A DNA stretch of 64,000 nucleotides. Origin: Pseudorhodoferax aquiterrae (GTDB lineage Bacteria; Pseudomonadota; Gammaproteobacteria; Burkholderiales; Burkholderiaceae_C). Under the pieces are notes generated by a model. That model was not told where the DNA came from. It did no database searches and saw only the letters and a program-made list of their open reading frames with translations. Made by a program: the position numbers and the translations under genes. Below, one piece after another: positions 53,116 through 63,091 of this stretch (positions are counted from its first letter, which is position 1; every line of letters begins with the position of its first letter). Location: the NCBI RefSeq assembly GCF_014652235.1, contig NZ_BMYK01000030.1, positions 1 to 64,000 of the forward strand, written 5' to 3'.

Positions 53116-54576
53116 TCAGGGGATGAGGACCAGCGCGCCGCTGCGCTCGCGCGACTCCAGGCGCGTGTGCGCCTGGGCTGCACTTTCCAGCGTGAAGCGC
53201 TCGATGGCGGGGGGCGCGATGCTGCCGTCCGCCAGCGCGGCCCAGAGCCGGCTGGCGCGGCGCGCCAGCGCCTGGGGCTGCGCCACGTAGGCGAACACCA
53301 GGGGGCGCGAGAAGGTGGCGGACTTGGCGAGCAGCGCGTCCGGGTCCGGCGGCGCCACCGGCCCGCTGGCCTGGCCCAGGCTGATCCAGTGGCCGCAGGG
53401 CGCCAGTGCGGCGAGGTTCTCCGCCTGCGCCTGGCGGCCCAGGCCGTCGACGATCACGTCGGCACCGCCCAGGGCCTGCACGGCGTCGGCGAAGCGGTAG
53501 TCCGGCGTGACGATCACCTCGGCGCAGCCATGCGCGCGCGCGGTGCGGGCCTTGGCCTCGCTGGAGACGGTGCCGATCACCTGGGCGCCCAGGCGGCTGG
53601 CCCACTGGCACAGCATCTGGCCCAGCGCGCCCGCGGCGGCGTGGACCAGCCAGCGCGCGCCGGGCTTCACCGGCGCCACGTCGTGCAGCAGCGCGTCGGC
53701 GGTCAGGCCTTTGAGCAGCAGGGCCGCAGCCACCTCGTCGTTCACCGCGGGCGGCAGCCGCACCAGCCAGGCGGCGGGCACGCTGCGGATGCCGGCATAG
53801 GCGCCGGGCTGCGGGCCGAGGTAGGCCACGCGTTCGTCGGGCAGGAAGCCGTGCACGCCCGCGCCGCAGTCCAGCACGCTGCCGGCGGCTTCCATGCCCG
53901 GCGTGCCGCCCGGTGCCAGCATGCCGGGCAGCTGGCCACGGCGCAGGTACACGTCGATGTAGTTCAGGCCGACGGCGCGCTGGCGGATGCGCACCTCGCC
54001 CGGGGCCGGCGGCGGCGCTTGGGCGTCCTCGACGCGCAGCTGTTCGGTGCCGCCGTAGCCCTGCAGCACCACGCGGCGCGTGGGCAGCGCGGTGGCCACG
54101 GGCATGGGCGCCTGGCCCGGCGCACGCAGGTCGGCACCGCGCTGCAGGTGCCGGCGCAGGTTGGCGAAGCCGGCTTCGTAGACGCCCTGGGCCACCATCT
54201 CGCGCAGCTCGCGTTCGCGGCCCGGCGGTGTGGCGAAGCTCGATTCCCAGTGCCAGAAGGTGCGGTTGCCGTCGGTCACGGGCTTGAGCGTGACGGTGGC
54301 AACGTAGCGCAGCAGCGGCACGGTCGCCTCGACGATGCAGTAGGTGCTCTTGTAGAGCCGGTCGTCCAGCGTCAGCAACTGCTCACGGATGCGGTGGCCG
54401 TCCTTCAGCGAGAAGCTGCGCACGCAGCCGACCTGGTCGCTGCGTTCGCCGCCCTCGATGCGGCTGTGCGCCACCACGTCGTGCCACTGGTCGTGGCTGT
54501 TGAAGTCGCGCAGCACGGCCCAGACGCGCTCGATCGGCGCGTCGATGACCGTGGAGCGGACGACCTTCTGGAGCAT
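53116..54576 (-). CDS. SRPBCC domain fused to zinc-type quinone oxidoreductase
   Basis: A 486-residue fusion. Residues 1-about 150 form an SRPBCC (polyketide-cyclase/START-like) domain: VIDAPIERVWAVLRDFNS, GCVRSFSLKDG, TLKPVTDGNRTFWHWES. Residues about 158-486 form a medium-chain NADPH:quinone oxidoreductase with VGLNYIDVYLRRG, the cofactor loop HAAAGALGQMLCQWA and IVDGLGRQAQ. There is no stop or ribosome site between them. An internal ATG at 54105 could start the oxidoreductase alone, so an internal start cannot be excluded. The upstream gene encodes a paralogous single SRPBCC domain and overlaps by one base. Confidence 0.8.
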   Translation of the reverse strand: MLQKVVRSTVIDAPIERVWAVLRDFNSHDQWHDVVAHSRIEGGERSDQVGCVRSFSLKDGHRIREQLLTLDDRLYKSTYCIVEATVPLLRYVATVTLKPVTDGNRTFWHWESSFATPPGRERELREMVAQGVYEAGFANLRRHLQRGADLRAPGQAPMPVATALPTRRVVLQGYGGTEQLRVEDAQAPPPAPGEVRIRQRAVGLNYIDVYLRRGQLPGMLAPGGTPGMEAAGSVLDCGAGVHGFLPDERVAYLGPQPGAYAGIRSVPAAWLVRLPPAVNDEVAAALLLKGLTADALLHDVAPVKPGARWLVHAAAGALGQMLCQWASRLGAQVIGTVSSEAKARTARAHGCAEVIVTPDYRFADAVQALGGADVIVDGLGRQAQAENLAALAPCGHWISLGQASGPVAPPDPDALLAKSATFSRPLVFAYVAQPQALARRASRLWAALADGSIAPPAIERFTLESAAQAHTRLESRERSGALVLIP

Positions 54577-55010
54577 CAGCGGTACAGGCGTTTCAGGGCG
54601 TCGAAGCCGCCTTGAAAAACACCGTCGGCGATGGTGCGCGTCAACTCCTGCTCGCGCCCTGCGTCGCAGTCGAACTCCGCGCTCCACTCGGCGAAGCAGC
54701 GGTTGCCGTCGGTCACGGGCGTGAGCTTGAGCGTGGCCACGTAGTTGTCCACGCCCATGGCGCTTTCCAGGATCTCGTAGGTCTGCGTGTAGTCGAAGTC
54801 GGAGAGGGCGAGCAGCCGCTCGCGGATGGTCTCGCCCGCGCGCGTGTGGAAATGGCGGATGCAGCCCACGCGGTCGCTCGGCTCGCCGTTCTCGATGCGG
54901 CTGTCCGCGATGCCGGGATGCCACTGGGGCAAGGCATTGAAGTCTCGGATGCGCGCCCAGACGTTGTCGGCGCTGGCCTCGATCACGCTGGAGACGTACA
55001 GGCGCATCAT
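54576..55010 (-). CDS. SRPBCC-family (polyketide-cyclase-like) protein
   Basis: A 144-residue single-domain SRPBCC protein: VIEASADNVWARIRDFNALP, VGCIRHFHTRAG, LKLTPVTDGNRCFAEWSAEF. The fold binds hydrophobic ligands in a deep pocket; some members are cyclases or hydrolases of aromatic or polyketide intermediates. It is a clear paralogue of the N-terminal domain of the next gene product. It overlaps the flotillin gene by 4 bases. Its place in the operon suggests a hydrophobic or aromatic substrate. Confidence 0.85.
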   Translation of the reverse strand: MMRLYVSSVIEASADNVWARIRDFNALPQWHPGIADSRIENGEPSDRVGCIRHFHTRAGETIRERLLALSDFDYTQTYEILESAMGVDNYVATLKLTPVTDGNRCFAEWSAEFDCDAGREQELTRTIADGVFQGGFDALKRLYR

Positions 55011-56707
55011 CGCGCGTCAGCCTTTTGCTGCTGGGCCGGCGGCAGCGCCGCATTGGCGCCCGAGCTGGCGCCGGCCAGCCGCTGGATGTCGCCGGCGTCC
55101 AGCCCGATCTCGCGCAACAGCTGGTCCACCAGCGGCGCCTGGGCCCGAAAGCGCAGCGCCGAGTTCACGACGCCATCGGCAAAGCCGCCGCCACCACCGT
55201 CGCCGCCGCCGGAACCGCCGCCGCCGCCCAGCCCGTCCACGTGCAGGATCTTGATGCCCTCGATGCGCTCCATGGGCCGCACCGATTCGCGGATGATGGC
55301 CTCGGCCTTTTCCACGAGGCGCATGCGCAGCGCCGAGGTGCGGGCCTCGGGCGACAGCACGTTCTGCGCCTCGTTCATCCAGCGCTGGGCTTCGGCCTCG
55401 ATCTCGGCGCGCACGCGCACCGCCAGGGCCTTGATGCGCTCGGCGTCGGCATCGGCCTCGGCCTGGGCGCGGATGGCGGCGCCGCGGTCGGCGCTGGCGG
55501 CCTTCTCGGCCTGGGCGGCCGTGGTCAGCTGCAGCGCCTCGCGTTCGGCGGCCTGGGCCGCGGCGATGAGCTCGATGGCCTTCCTGCGTTCGGCCATTTC
55601 GATCTCGCGCGCGGTGAACACCTTCTCCTCGGCCGCCACGGCCTGGGCACGCGCCTGCTCCGCCTGGGCCTGCGCCGTGGACAGTGCCTCGCTCTCGCGC
55701 GCGATGGCGATCGCGCGCTGCTGCTCGGCGAGTTCCAGCGCCTGGCGCCGCTCGATCTCGGCGGCCTGGATGCTGCGCTCCTTGGCGATGCGCGCCTGCT
55801 CCAGGCTCTGCTCGCTGCGGATGCGCGCGGCGTCGATGGCCTGCTTGGCCGTGATTTGCGCGCCCTCGGCGTCCTGCTCGCGCTGGGCCCGCTCGCTGGT
55901 CAGCTCGGCGCGCTGGCGTGCGCGTGCCACCTCCACTTCGCGCTGCTGGTGCAGCCGCGCGTGCTCGGCCTCGCGGTCGATGTCCAGGCTCAGCTTCTCG
56001 GCCTCCAGGTTCTTGTTGCGGATGGCGACCAGCGTGTCCTGCTCCACGTCGTTGCGCTGCTTCTTGCGCCGCTCGATCTGCTCGGTCAGGCGCGTCAGGC
56101 CCTCGGCGTCGAAGGCGTTGCTGGGGTTGAAGTACTCCATGGCCGTCTGGTCCAGCTGCGTGAGCGAGGCGGCTTCGAGCTCCAGGCCGTTCAGCGTGAG
56201 GTCGCCGGCCACGGTCTCGCGCACGCGCTTGACGTACGCGCCGCGCTGCTCGTGCAGCTCCTCCATGGTCTTCTCGGCCGCGGCCGTGCGCAATGCGTCG
56301 ACGAACTTGCCCTCGACCAGCTCCTTGAGCTGCTCGGGCTCCATGGTGCGCAGGCCCAGGGTCTGGGCCGCGGCCGCCACGGCCTCGGGCTTGGCGGCCA
56401 CGCGCACGTAGAACTCGGCGATCACGTCCACGCGCATGCGGTCCTTTGTGATGAGGGCCTTGTCTCGGCCGCGGCTGACCTCCAGGCGCAGCGTGTTCAT
56501 GTTGACGGGGATCACGTCGTGCACGATGGGCAGCACGAAGGCGCCGCCGTCCAGCACCACCTTCTGCCCGCCCATGCCGGTGCGCACGAAAGCGCGCTCC
56601 TTGCTGCTGCGCAGGTAGAGCCAGTGGAACAGCCAGACCACGAGCGCGACGACGATCGCGACCACGAGCAGGCCGAGGAGAAAACTGCCGAATTGCGCGC
56701 CTGTCAT
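55007..56707 (-). CDS. Flotillin-family SPFH membrane protein
   Basis: A 566-residue flotillin. An N-terminal membrane helix (about residues 5-30) is followed by the SPFH/band-7 domain (about 40-200) and a long Glu/Ala/Arg-rich coiled coil (about 220-450). A C-terminal flotillin tail follows, with a glycine-rich stretch near residues 485-505. Flotillins scaffold functional membrane microdomains. It is larger than the usual bacterial FloT (about 500). Coupling by 4-base overlaps to genes on both sides, inside a transporter operon, is unusual and suggests it organises the importer or an associated enzyme at the membrane. Confidence 0.88.
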   Translation of the reverse strand: MTGAQFGSFLLGLLVVAIVVALVVWLFHWLYLRSSKERAFVRTGMGGQKVVLDGGAFVLPIVHDVIPVNMNTLRLEVSRGRDKALITKDRMRVDVIAEFYVRVAAKPEAVAAAAQTLGLRTMEPEQLKELVEGKFVDALRTAAAEKTMEELHEQRGAYVKRVRETVAGDLTLNGLELEAASLTQLDQTAMEYFNPSNAFDAEGLTRLTEQIERRKKQRNDVEQDTLVAIRNKNLEAEKLSLDIDREAEHARLHQQREVEVARARQRAELTSERAQREQDAEGAQITAKQAIDAARIRSEQSLEQARIAKERSIQAAEIERRQALELAEQQRAIAIARESEALSTAQAQAEQARAQAVAAEEKVFTAREIEMAERRKAIELIAAAQAAEREALQLTTAAQAEKAASADRGAAIRAQAEADADAERIKALAVRVRAEIEAEAQRWMNEAQNVLSPEARTSALRMRLVEKAEAIIRESVRPMERIEGIKILHVDGLGGGGGSGGGDGGGGGFADGVVNSALRFRAQAPLVDQLLREIGLDAGDIQRLAGASSGANAALPPAQQQKADAR

Positions 56708-57534
56708 GTGGTGATCTCCGTGAAGCGTCGGGTGGTTTCGGTCAATGCGATCTCGGTGGGCAGCCGCTCCATGGAGCTGGCGCCGTAGAAGCCGTGCAGT
56801 TCGGGGCACTGGGCGAGGATCCAGCGCGCGTCCTCGGGCGTGGCGATCGGGCCGCCATGGCACAGCACGAGCTGCTCGGGGTTCACGGCCTTGGCGGCGG
56901 CGGCCCAGGCCTTGATGGGGGCCACGCAGTCCGACAGCTGCAGCGCCGTCTCCGCGCCGATGCTGCCGCCCGTGGTCAGGCCCAGGTGGCAGACCACGAT
57001 GTCGGCGCCGGCCTCGGCCATGGCCCGCGCATCGGCCTCGCAGAACACGTAGGGCGTGGTCAGGAGGTCCATGGCGCGCGCGCGGCGCACCATCTCCACC
57101 TCCAGCCCGTAGCCCATGCCGGTCTCCTCCAGGTTGGCGCGGAAGCTGCCATCGATCAGGCCCACGGTGGGAAAGTTCTGGATGCCCGAGAAGCCCAGAT
57201 CGACCAGCCGGCGCAGGAACTGCTCGGGGATCATGAACGGGTCGGTGCCGTTCACGCCGGCCAGCACCGGCGTATGCTTCACCACAGGCAGCACCTCGCG
57301 TGCCATTTCGCAGACGATCTCGTTGGCGTTGCCGTAGGCCAGCAGGCCTGCGAGCGAGCCGCGCCCGGCCATGCGGTAGCGGCCCGAGTTGTAGATCACG
57401 ATGAGGTCGATGCCGCCGGCCTCCTCGCACTTGGCCGACAGGCCCGTGCCGGCACCGCCGCCGATCAGCGGCCGGCCCGCGGCGACCTTGGCGCGAAAGC
57501 GCCGCAGCAGTTCATCCCTGGCGATGCGTGGCAT
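56704..57534 (-). CDS. PEP-hydrolase-family TIM-barrel protein (Tm-1 C-terminal-type)
   Basis: A 276-residue TIM-barrel protein of the phosphoenolpyruvate-hydrolase family. It has [53 protein letters not shown] and [12 protein letters not shown]. The enzymatic role is not well established. The same domain forms the C-terminal half of the plant Tm-1 protein, while the UPF0261 half is encoded by the adjacent upstream gene; the two genes overlap by 23 bases. It is coupled to the flotillin gene by ATGA. Confidence 0.83.
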   Translation of the reverse strand: MPRIARDELLRRFRAKVAAGRPLIGGGAGTGLSAKCEEAGGIDLIVIYNSGRYRMAGRGSLAGLLAYGNANEIVCEMAREVLPVVKHTPVLAGVNGTDPFMIPEQFLRRLVDLGFSGIQNFPTVGLIDGSFRANLEETGMGYGLEVEMVRRARAMDLLTTPYVFCEADARAMAEAGADIVVCHLGLTTGGSIGAETALQLSDCVAPIKAWAAAAKAVNPEQLVLCHGGPIATPEDARWILAQCPELHGFYGASSMERLPTEIALTETTRRFTEITT

Positions 57535-59722
57535 GGGTGCGCTCCTCCTTGGGGGCCACGGCGCGCCAGGCGGCAACCAGCGCGTCGGCAAAGGCCTCGT
57601 CGTTGATGTGGTGCGGCAGGCGGACCAGCTGGTGGTCGGCGCTGCTGCGGAACTCCCGGGCCAGCGTGTCGAACAGCGCCAGGTTGGCCTGCGGATCGTG
57701 GAAGGGCTGGCCGGGCCGGTCGATGGCCGAGACGCCGCCCTCGGGAAGCAGCAGCCGCACCGGACCGCGCATGGCGTTGCACTTGGCGGCCAGGAAGGCA
57801 CCCATGGCGCGGCATTCGTCCGCCGTGGTGCGCATCAAGGTCACGCTGGCGTTGTGCTGGTACAGGCGCCGACCCCGGAAGCGCTCGGGCACCGTGTCGC
57901 GCGCCCCGAAGTTCACCATGTCCATCGCCCCGACCGAGCCGACCCAGGGCAGGGCCTGTTGGGCGAACACGTCCAGCCGCGCGGGGCCGGCCGACATGGT
58001 GCCGCCCACGATCTCGTCGGCGATCTCGGTGGTGGAGACGTCGATCACGCCGGCCAGCAGGTCGGAGCCGGCCAGCTTCTCCATGCTCTGGCCGCCCGTG
58101 CCGGTGGCATGGAAGACCAGGCAGTCGTAGGCCTGCTCCAGCTGCTTGGTGACGCTCTGCACGCAGGGCGTGGTCACCCCGAACATGGTCAGGCCCAGCG
58201 CGGGCTTGCGCGCGTCGCTCTCGGGCATCGGATGCGTCACCATGCCGGCCAGCGCATGTGCGGCATTGGCGAGCACACGCTCGCTGATCCGGTTGATGCC
58301 CTGCACGTCGGTGACGGAGTACATCATGCAGATGTCGCTGGGCCCCACGTAGGGCCGCACGTCGCCGCTGGCCACGGTGCTGACCATCATCTTGGGCACG
58401 CCGACCGGCAGCGCGCGCATGGCCGGCGTGGCCAGCGCCGTGCCGCCCGAGCCGCCGGCGGAAATCAGCCCGCCGAGGTCGCGCCGCGTCAGCACATAAC
58501 GCTCGAAGGCCAGGGCCATGGCCGTCACGGCGCTGCCGCGGTCGCCGCTGAACACGGCGGCTTCGCCCTGCGGATGGTGGCGCGCCACCTCGCGCGGGTG
58601 CACGCTGGCGGGCGAGGGCTTGCCGCTGGTGGACAGGTCCACCGTCACCACGCGCAGGCCCAGCTTCTCCAGGCACTGGCGCAGGTAGGCCAGCTCGCGG
58701 CCCTTGGTGTCGAAGGTGCCGGCCACGTAGGCCGAGCGCTCGCTGCTGGCGGCCACTGGGAACTCCAGCACGGTGGCCGGGCGCGGCACGGCGGGCCGCG
58801 CGGGCGGTGCGGGTTCGGCCGCGCGCGGGATGTCGCTGGCCGGCGCGGCCGTGCCGCCCGCATTCCAGCGGTTGAAGCCGCGCACCGTGCGGGGCGCCGG
58901 GTCGTCCAGTGCGGGCACGCCGTCGCCGTAGGCCCGGGCCACGCGGATGTGCGTCACGGCCGGCGCCGCGGGCTCGCTGGCTGCGGGCGTGGCCTCTTCC
59001 TCGGCCTCGCCGCTGCTGCGCACGCCCAGCAGCCGCTCCTGCAGCGCACGGTCGGCCCCGAGCTCGGCGGCGGGCATGAGCTGCGCGATGCGGCCGTTGA
59101 CCATCACGCCGATGCGGTCGGCCACCTCGATGGCCACGCCCAGGTTCTGTTCGATCAGCAGCACGCCGATCCGGCCCTCGGCCGCCAGCGCGCGCAGCGC
59201 CTGCGCCACCTGCTCGACGATGACCGGGGCCAAGCCCTCGGTGGGTTCGTCCATGACCAGGAGGCGCGGCTCCAGCAGCAGCGCGCGGCCGATGGCCAGC
59301 ATCTGCTGCTCGCCACCGGACAGCTGCGCGCCGCCGTTGCCCTTGCGTTCGGCCAGGCGCGGGAACATGGCGTAGACCTTGTCCACGTCGCGCCGCTTCG
59401 GGGCGACCAGGCGCAGCGTCTCGTCCACGCTCAGCGAGGGCCAGACGCGCCGGCCCTGCGGCACGTAGGCGATGCCGCGCTTCGTCCTGCGCTCGGGCGG
59501 CAGGCCGAGGATCTCCTCGCCGGCCAGCCGCACGCTGCCGGTGGCACGGCCCACGGGCGGCAGCAGGCCGCAGATGGCGTTGCACAGCGTGGTCTTGCCC
59601 ATGCCGTTGCGGCCCACGATGCCGAGCACGCCACGCTCCAGCGTGAGGCCCACGCCCTGCAGCGCATGGGCGCGGCCGTAGTAGATGTCCAGGTTGTCGA
59701 CCTGCAGCAGCGGCGCGTCCAT
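57512..59722 (-). CDS. LivF-type ABC ATPase fused to a Tm-1-like (UPF0261) domain
   Basis: A 736-residue fusion. Residues 1-about 235 are a complete LivF-type ABC ATPase: Walker [10 protein letters not shown], signature LSGGEQQML, Walker [14 protein letters not shown]. An Ala/Pro-rich linker (about 236-329) joins it to a UPF0261/Tm-1-like domain (about 330-720). Marks of that domain are [49 protein letters not shown] and [17 protein letters not shown]0261 proteins bind ATP. The fusion places this domain on the cytoplasmic face of the importer. It overlaps the LivG gene by one base and the TIM-barrel gene by 23 bases. Confidence 0.87.
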   Translation of the reverse strand: MDAPLLQVDNLDIYYGRAHALQGVGLTLERGVLGIVGRNGMGKTTLCNAICGLLPPVGRATGSVRLAGEEILGLPPERRTKRGIAYVPQGRRVWPSLSVDETLRLVAPKRRDVDKVYAMFPRLAERKGNGGAQLSGGEQQMLAIGRALLLEPRLLVMDEPTEGLAPVIVEQVAQALRALAAEGRIGVLLIEQNLGVAIEVADRIGVMVNGRIAQLMPAAELGADRALQERLLGVRSSGEAEEEATPAASEPAAPAVTHIRVARAYGDGVPALDDPAPRTVRGFNRWNAGGTAAPASDIPRAAEPAPPARPAVPRPATVLEFPVAASSERSAYVAGTFDTKGRELAYLRQCLEKLGLRVVTVDLSTSGKPSPASVHPREVARHHPQGEAAVFSGDRGSAVTAMALAFERYVLTRRDLGGLISAGGSGGTALATPAMRALPVGVPKMMVSTVASGDVRPYVGPSDICMMYSVTDVQGINRISERVLANAAHALAGMVTHPMPESDARKPALGLTMFGVTTPCVQSVTKQLEQAYDCLVFHATGTGGQSMEKLAGSDLLAGVIDVSTTEIADEIVGGTMSAGPARLDVFAQQALPWVGSVGAMDMVNFGARDTVPERFRGRRLYQHNASVTLMRTTADECRAMGAFLAAKCNAMRGPVRLLLPEGGVSAIDRPGQPFHDPQANLALFDTLAREFRSSADHQLVRLPHHINDEAFADALVAAWRAVAPKEERTHATHRQG

Positions 59723-60531
59723 CAGTGGCGGCCTCCCATGTAGATGGCCTGCACCTGGGCGTCGTTCTCGATCTCGGCCGGCGTGCCGGTCTTGAGCACG
59801 CGGCCGTTGTGCATCACGGTCACCTTCTCGGTCACGCGCAGCGCGATGTCCAGGTCGTGCTCGATGATCACGAAGCCGATGTGGGCGGGCAGCGCCTGCA
59901 GCAGCGCCACCAGCTCGCGCCGCTCGGCCGGCGACAGGCCGGCGGCCGGCTCGTCGAACAGGATCAGCCGCGGCGCGCCGGCCAGCGCCATGCCGATCTC
60001 CAGCTGGCGCTGCTGGCCGTGCGCGAGGTCGGCCACCAGCGTGTCGGCGAGGTGCGTGAGGCGGGCGCGCTCCAGCAGTTCCTCGGTGGCCAGGGTCGAC
60101 GCATGCAGCGCACCGGCGCGGCGCATGCTGAAGCGTCCATTGGCCACGCCGCGCACGGCCAGGAACAGGTTGTCGCGCACGCTCAATTCGCGGAACAGCA
60201 GCGAGGACTGGTAGGTGCGCCGCAGCCCCTTGCGGATGCGCTCCTGCGGCGGCAGCGCCGTGATGTCTTCGCCGAAGAAGCGGATGCGGCCGCTGGTGGG
60301 CGGAAAGTCGCCCGTGATGGCGTTGAACAGCGTGGTCTTGCCCGCGCCGTTCGATCCCAGCACGGCGTAGCGCTGGCCGGCCGCCACCGAGAAGCTCACG
60401 TCGTCCACTGCGCGCAGCGCACCGAAGGCGCGCGTGACGCCTTCGAGCGCGAGCGCATCGCTCGAGGCCAGCGCGCGTGGCGCGGCACCGGGGCGGGCGG
60501 TGGCGGCGCGGAGCGAGGTGACGGTGGCCAC
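59722..60531 (-). CDS. HAAT ABC transporter ATP-binding protein (LivG type)
   Basis: A 269-residue ABC ATPase. It has Walker [11 protein letters not shown]-loop region [19 protein letters not shown], signature [11 protein letters not shown], Walker [14 protein letters not shown] and switch histidine IEHDLDI. I chose the GTG at 60531, the first in-frame start after the binding-protein stop at 60546. An N-terminal extension of about 25 Ala/Arg-rich residues precedes the core. It works with the LivF/Tm-1 fusion. Confidence 0.85.
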   Translation of the reverse strand: MATVTSLRAATARPGAAPRALASSDALALEGVTRAFGALRAVDDVSFSVAAGQRYAVLGSNGAGKTTLFNAITGDFPPTSGRIRFFGEDITALPPQERIRKGLRRTYQSSLLFRELSVRDNLFLAVRGVANGRFSMRRAGALHASTLATEELLERARLTHLADTLVADLAHGQQRQLEIGMALAGAPRLILFDEPAAGLSPAERRELVALLQALPAHIGFVIIEHDLDIALRVTEKVTVMHNGRVLKTGTPAEIENDAQVQAIYMGGRH

Positions 60532-60545
60532 GCGTTCAGCCCTGC

Positions 60546-61781
60546 TCAGGGGCAGGCGGGGACATCCCGCGTGCCCATCTTGAAGTCTTCCTTCTTCATG
60601 CCCAGCAGCTGGTCGATGTTGTCGACCTTCTTGGCCACCTTGGTCGTGAGGTTGCCCTGCGCGTCCTTCACCACCTCGGTCACGAAGGTGGTGCCGATGG
60701 CCTGGCGGTTGCCGTCCAGCCGCACGTCGCCCGTGGGCGTCTTCAGCGTCATCTTCTGCAGCGCCTCGCGGTACTTGGCCTGGTTGCCCGAGAGGTCGCC
60801 CTTCACCGCGTCCAGGCCGTCCAGCGCAGCCTTCATGTTGGTGTAGTAGACGTAGGCGAACAGGCTGGGGCTGGGGAAGGCGCCCGAGGAGACCGGGTAG
60901 GTCTTCTGGTAGTCGGCCACGAACTTCTTCCACTCCGCGCCGTCGTAGCTGTCGGCCACGGGGCCGGCCGACAGGGTGCCGACCAGCGAATCGCGCCGCT
61001 TGCCGCGGTAGTTCAGCACGTCCTGGCTCACCGTGATGGAGCCGCCCAGCATGGGCTTGTCGCCACCGGCGTTCTCGTACTGCGTGAGGAAGTTCACCGC
61101 GTCGGCACCGCCCAGCACCACCAGCAGCGCGTCCACGTCCTTGGGGATGCGCGCGATGACCGAGCTGTAGTCCTTGCCGCCCAGCGGCACCCAGGCCTTG
61201 ACCGGCACCTTGCCGCCCTTGGCGCAGAACTCCGACATGAAGCCCTGCACCTGCGAGTAGGGGAAGGCATAGTCTTCCGCGATCACCATCACGCGCTTGT
61301 AGCCCTTGTCCAGCGCGGCCTGGCCCAGGCCTACCATCCACTGCGCGCCCTCGGTGTTGAAGCGGTAGAAGTTGGGGCTGGGGTTCTCCAGCGTGGTGCC
61401 CTGCGCACCCGAGGCGCCGTTGATGAAGGTCACCTGCGGCTGGGTCTTGGAATAGTCCTTCACGGCGATGCCCTCGCCGCCGGACAGCGGGCCGACCATG
61501 ATGTCGACCTTGTCCTGCTCCACGAGCTTGCGCGTGGCGTTGACGGCCACGTCGGGTTTGGCGTCCGAGCTGGCCTTGATGATCTCGATCTTGCGCCCGG
61601 CCACCATGCCGCCGCGCTCCTTGACGGCCAGTTCCGCGCCGCGCATGCCGTCGGCGCCGCCCGCAGCGAACGGCCCTTCCAGCGTGGCCAGCAGCCCGAT
61701 CTTGATCGGGCCGCCCTGGGCCCAGGCACCGGTCACGACGCAGGTGGCCGCAGCGGCCAGCAGGGTTTGCTTGAGGTTCAC
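60546..61781 (-). CDS. HAAT ABC transporter substrate-binding protein
   Basis: A 411-residue periplasmic binding protein with a Sec signal peptide (about 1-21, ending GAWA). The mature part begins GGPIKIGLLATLEGPFAAGG. It contains GPLSGGEGIAVKDY, AEDYAFPYSQVQGF and LGGADAVNFLTQYENAG. The GTG start at 61781 has an excellent AAGGAG ribosome site and overlaps the permease stop by 4 bases. The family binds amino acids, amides or aromatic acids. The genes around it suggest a hydrophobic or aromatic ligand. Confidence 0.87.
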   Translation of the reverse strand: MNLKQTLLAAAATCVVTGAWAQGGPIKIGLLATLEGPFAAGGADGMRGAELAVKERGGMVAGRKIEIIKASSDAKPDVAVNATRKLVEQDKVDIMVGPLSGGEGIAVKDYSKTQPQVTFINGASGAQGTTLENPSPNFYRFNTEGAQWMVGLGQAALDKGYKRVMVIAEDYAFPYSQVQGFMSEFCAKGGKVPVKAWVPLGGKDYSSVIARIPKDVDALLVVLGGADAVNFLTQYENAGGDKPMLGGSITVSQDVLNYRGKRRDSLVGTLSAGPVADSYDGAEWKKFVADYQKTYPVSSGAFPSPSLFAYVYYTNMKAALDGLDAVKGDLSGNQAKYREALQKMTLKTPTGDVRLDGNRQAIGTTFVTEVVKDAQGNLTTKVAKKVDNIDQLLGMKKEDFKMGTRDVPACP

Positions 61782-62893
61782 GCTTGTCTCCTTGGGGTTG
61801 GCGAAGTCAGGGTCTGCCGGGGCCCGAAGCGCGTGCGCGCCTTGGCCCACAAGCCGAGCAGGCCGTCGGGGGAACACAGCACGATGGCGAGGAACACGCC
61901 GCCGATCACGAGGTTGAAGCGCTCGCGGTCGACGAGGTCGATGGCGAAGGTCTGCAGCAGCACGAACAGCACGGCGCCGACGAAGGCGCCGATGGGGTGC
62001 CGCATGCCGCCGAGCACGGCGATGACCAGGATGTTGATGAGCCAGCCCGTGCCCACGGAGCCCGGCGTCATGAGGCCGTTGTACCAGGCCAGCAGGATGC
62101 CGCCCACGCCCGCCAGCAGTCCGGCGAAGGCGTAGGCCGCCACGCGGTGGGCGACCACGTCGTAACCCAGCGCGGCCATGCGGCGCGGGTTGTCGCGCAC
62201 GCCCTGCAGCGCGATGCCGAACGGGGCGCGCACGATCCACTGCACGGCGCCGTAGCCGGCCAGCGCGCAGGCCAGGGCCAGGAAGTAGTAGGGCACCGGC
62301 GCGCGCCAGTCCACGCCGAACACCTGCGGCGGGTGCAGCTCGCGCAGGCCCTGGAAGCCGTTGAACACGCTGTAGTTCTGCAGCACCAGGTAGTAGAAGG
62401 CCACGCCGACGGCCAGCGTGATCATGATGGTGTAGATGCCCTCCGTGCGGACGGAGAGCCAGCCGATCAGCGTGGCCGCCGCCACCGCGATCAGCAACGC
62501 GGTCGGCACGGCCACCCACCAGGGCCAGCCCAGGCTGATGGCGGCACTGCTGCTGGTGCCCAGCACGGCCACCGCATAGCCGGCCATGCCGGCCACCGAC
62601 ATCTGCGCGAGCGAGACCATGCCGCCGTAGCCGCCCAGGAAGGTCAGCGAGAGCGCGATGAGCCCCAGCACCAGCGACTGCGCGGCCACCTGGTAGGTGA
62701 AGAAGGGCGTGGCGACGAAGGGGAACAGCAGCGCTGCGATCAGCACGATGCCGTGGCGCGGGCGCAGCGTGGGCCAGGCCTTGCCGCGGGCTTGCGGTGG
62801 GGTGGCGGCCGTGGGCGTTGCGCCGGGGCGCGGCCGGGTGACCGGCGGCGTGGGCTGGCGGTTCATGGCACGGCGCCATTGGGAGGCACTCAT
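61778..62893 (-). CDS. HAAT ABC transporter permease (LivM type)
   Basis: A 371-residue LivM-family permease. A Pro/Thr-rich cytoplasmic N terminus is followed by about nine membrane segments, including FLGGYGGMVSLAQMSVAGM, and the coupling loop GVRDNPRRMAALGYDVVAHR. I chose the ATG at 62893, which has GAGGG upstream; an ATG at 62866 is possible. About 200 bases with an extragenic palindrome separate it from the LivH gene. Confidence 0.87.
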   Translation of the reverse strand: MSASQWRRAMNRQPTPPVTRPRPGATPTAATPPQARGKAWPTLRPRHGIVLIAALLFPFVATPFFTYQVAAQSLVLGLIALSLTFLGGYGGMVSLAQMSVAGMAGYAVAVLGTSSSAAISLGWPWWVAVPTALLIAVAAATLIGWLSVRTEGIYTIMITLAVGVAFYYLVLQNYSVFNGFQGLRELHPPQVFGVDWRAPVPYYFLALACALAGYGAVQWIVRAPFGIALQGVRDNPRRMAALGYDVVAHRVAAYAFAGLLAGVGGILLAWYNGLMTPGSVGTGWLINILVIAVLGGMRHPIGAFVGAVLFVLLQTFAIDLVDRERFNLVIGGVFLAIVLCSPDGLLGLWAKARTRFGPRQTLTSPTPRRQA

Positions 62894-62968
62894 GTGTGAT
62901 CCCTCGCGCTGCGCGGTTCGGAGAGGGGGAGGCGCGGCGCGGGGGCCGCGGCCACCGGGCGGCCTCTT

Positions 62969-63023
62969 CCGCGAATGTCCCCCGCCTGGGCCGCAGGCGG
63001 GCAAGGCCGGGGGACATTCGCGG
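62969..63023. repeat. Extragenic palindromic element between LivH and LivM genes
   Basis: CCGCGAATGTCCCCC (62969-62983) and GGGGGACATTCGCGG (63009-63023) form a perfect 15-bp inverted repeat. Inside is a second hairpin, GCCTG (62984-62988) with CAGGC (62994-62998). It has the form of a REP-type element and could stabilise or attenuate the mRNA between the two permease genes. There is no T-run. Confidence 0.7.
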
Positions 63024-63091
63024 AGTGGAGCACACCGTCGGCGTGGTCTGGACGCACCGCCAGATCGGCCGAGTTCATCGAAGCGTTCATC

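Noticed and set aside
54105-54107. Separate start for the quinone oxidoreductase at an internal ATG
   Set aside because: The frame is continuous with the SRPBCC domain and there is no clear ribosome site before this ATG. It is kept as an alternative only.
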